A stretch of DNA of 64,000 bases from Ornithodoros turicata (taxonomy: Eukaryota > Arthropoda > Arachnida > Ixodida > Argasidae): positions 86,614,668 to 86,678,667 of the forward strand of contig NC_088203.1 in the NCBI RefSeq assembly GCF_037126465.1, given 5' to 3'. A program made the position numbers and the translations under genes. The notes under the pieces are model-generated. The model worked only from the letters and a program-made list of their open reading frames with translations. It did not search any database and was not told the DNA's origin. This document shows, in pieces, positions 63,790 to 64,000 of this stretch (the first letter of the stretch is position 1; each line of letters starts with the position of its first letter).

Positions 63790-64000
63790 TCCAAACACCA
63801 TGTGTTACTCCAGGTGCCACTCGACTTGGTTTAGGATTAAGCGCTCCATTACCTTGCAAAGGCAGCTCACTAGACTGACCTGCCGGAAGGAGTTGAACTC
63901 CCGTAGAGACTTTTCTGGTTTCCGAGCGAGAATTATTTGCGACGTCTTCCAGGATTCTTGGAGTACTCCATCACGCCAGCTTTTGTCGATCAGTTCCAGC
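63790..64000 (-). pseudogene. I-clade LINE RT fragment entering from the right edge
   Basis: The minus frame reads LELIDKSWRDGVLQESWKTS, then SFRQVSLVSCLCKVMERLIL and NQVEWHLE-stop. This is the RT finger block (SWR.G.LP..WK, RPISLTSC.CKVMER) of I-clade LINEs. The stop at about 63,803 follows the VEW.LE block directly, so the copy is truncated or mutated. The rest lies outside the window. Confidence 0.65.

Noticed and set aside
1..64000. CRISPR arrays, operons, ribosome-binding sites
   Set aside because: The window is eukaryotic; no regularly spaced repeats of CRISPR type and no prokaryotic gene arrangement.

Overview
The window is eukaryotic, repeat-dominated DNA with no bacterial gene organisation. 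The repeats point to an ixodid (hard) tick. tRNA-headed SINE copies resemble the tick Ruka family. Palindromic MITEs begin CACTCTTAAAAATGAAC. There are many I-clade LINEs with C-terminal RNase H, plus L2/CR1-like and Tx1-like LINEs. The family names are my recognition and were not searched. I see no ordinary single-copy host gene, rRNA or functional tRNA that I can defend.

Layout. 1-8,000: a Tx1-like LINE on the minus strand (intact ORF1 and an open ORF2 that runs off the left edge), split by a 3.5 kb L2/CR1-like LINE on the plus strand with an intact 952-aa EN-RT ORF. 8,000-16,690: unassigned DNA holding two ~0.9 kb non-autonomous hAT elements, each with an exact 8-bp target duplication, and a repeat carrying YY1-like and RFX-like sites. 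16,694-25,372: an 8,679-bp terminal-inverted-repeat element (CCCAGGTAGCAC ends, 2-bp CA duplication, ACGTT-rich subterminal arrays). It carries a tnp2/EnSpm-like transposase with two frame breaks and a spliced seven-exon gene for a DUF4806-type protein. This is the most gene-like and most interesting part.

25,700-32,835: an I-clade LINE (family B) on minus, split in its RT by a plus-strand I-clade LINE (family A, 749-aa RT-RNase H ORF) with a short target duplication. 32,836-48,400: MITEs, SINEs, LINE 3' fragments, a probable third hAT element and a second, decayed family-B LINE. 48,400-50,000: an I-clade LINE 3' part with an open RNase H domain. 50,000-55,600: mostly unassigned, with a fold-back element, degenerate tandem arrays and a 162-bp family-A LINE tail flanked by a perfect 10-bp duplication. 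55,600-58,620: a three-layer nest (MITE, TA-flanked insertion, LINE plus YY1/X-box repeat). 59,886-62,960: a divergent inverted duplication of an unknown repeat, with a LINE tail inserted in one arm. The right edge holds the start of another minus-strand RT.

The genes are parasites of one another rather than a pathway. Two themes recur: insertion of one mobile element into another, and LINE 3' ends that finish in oligo(C) instead of oligo(A).
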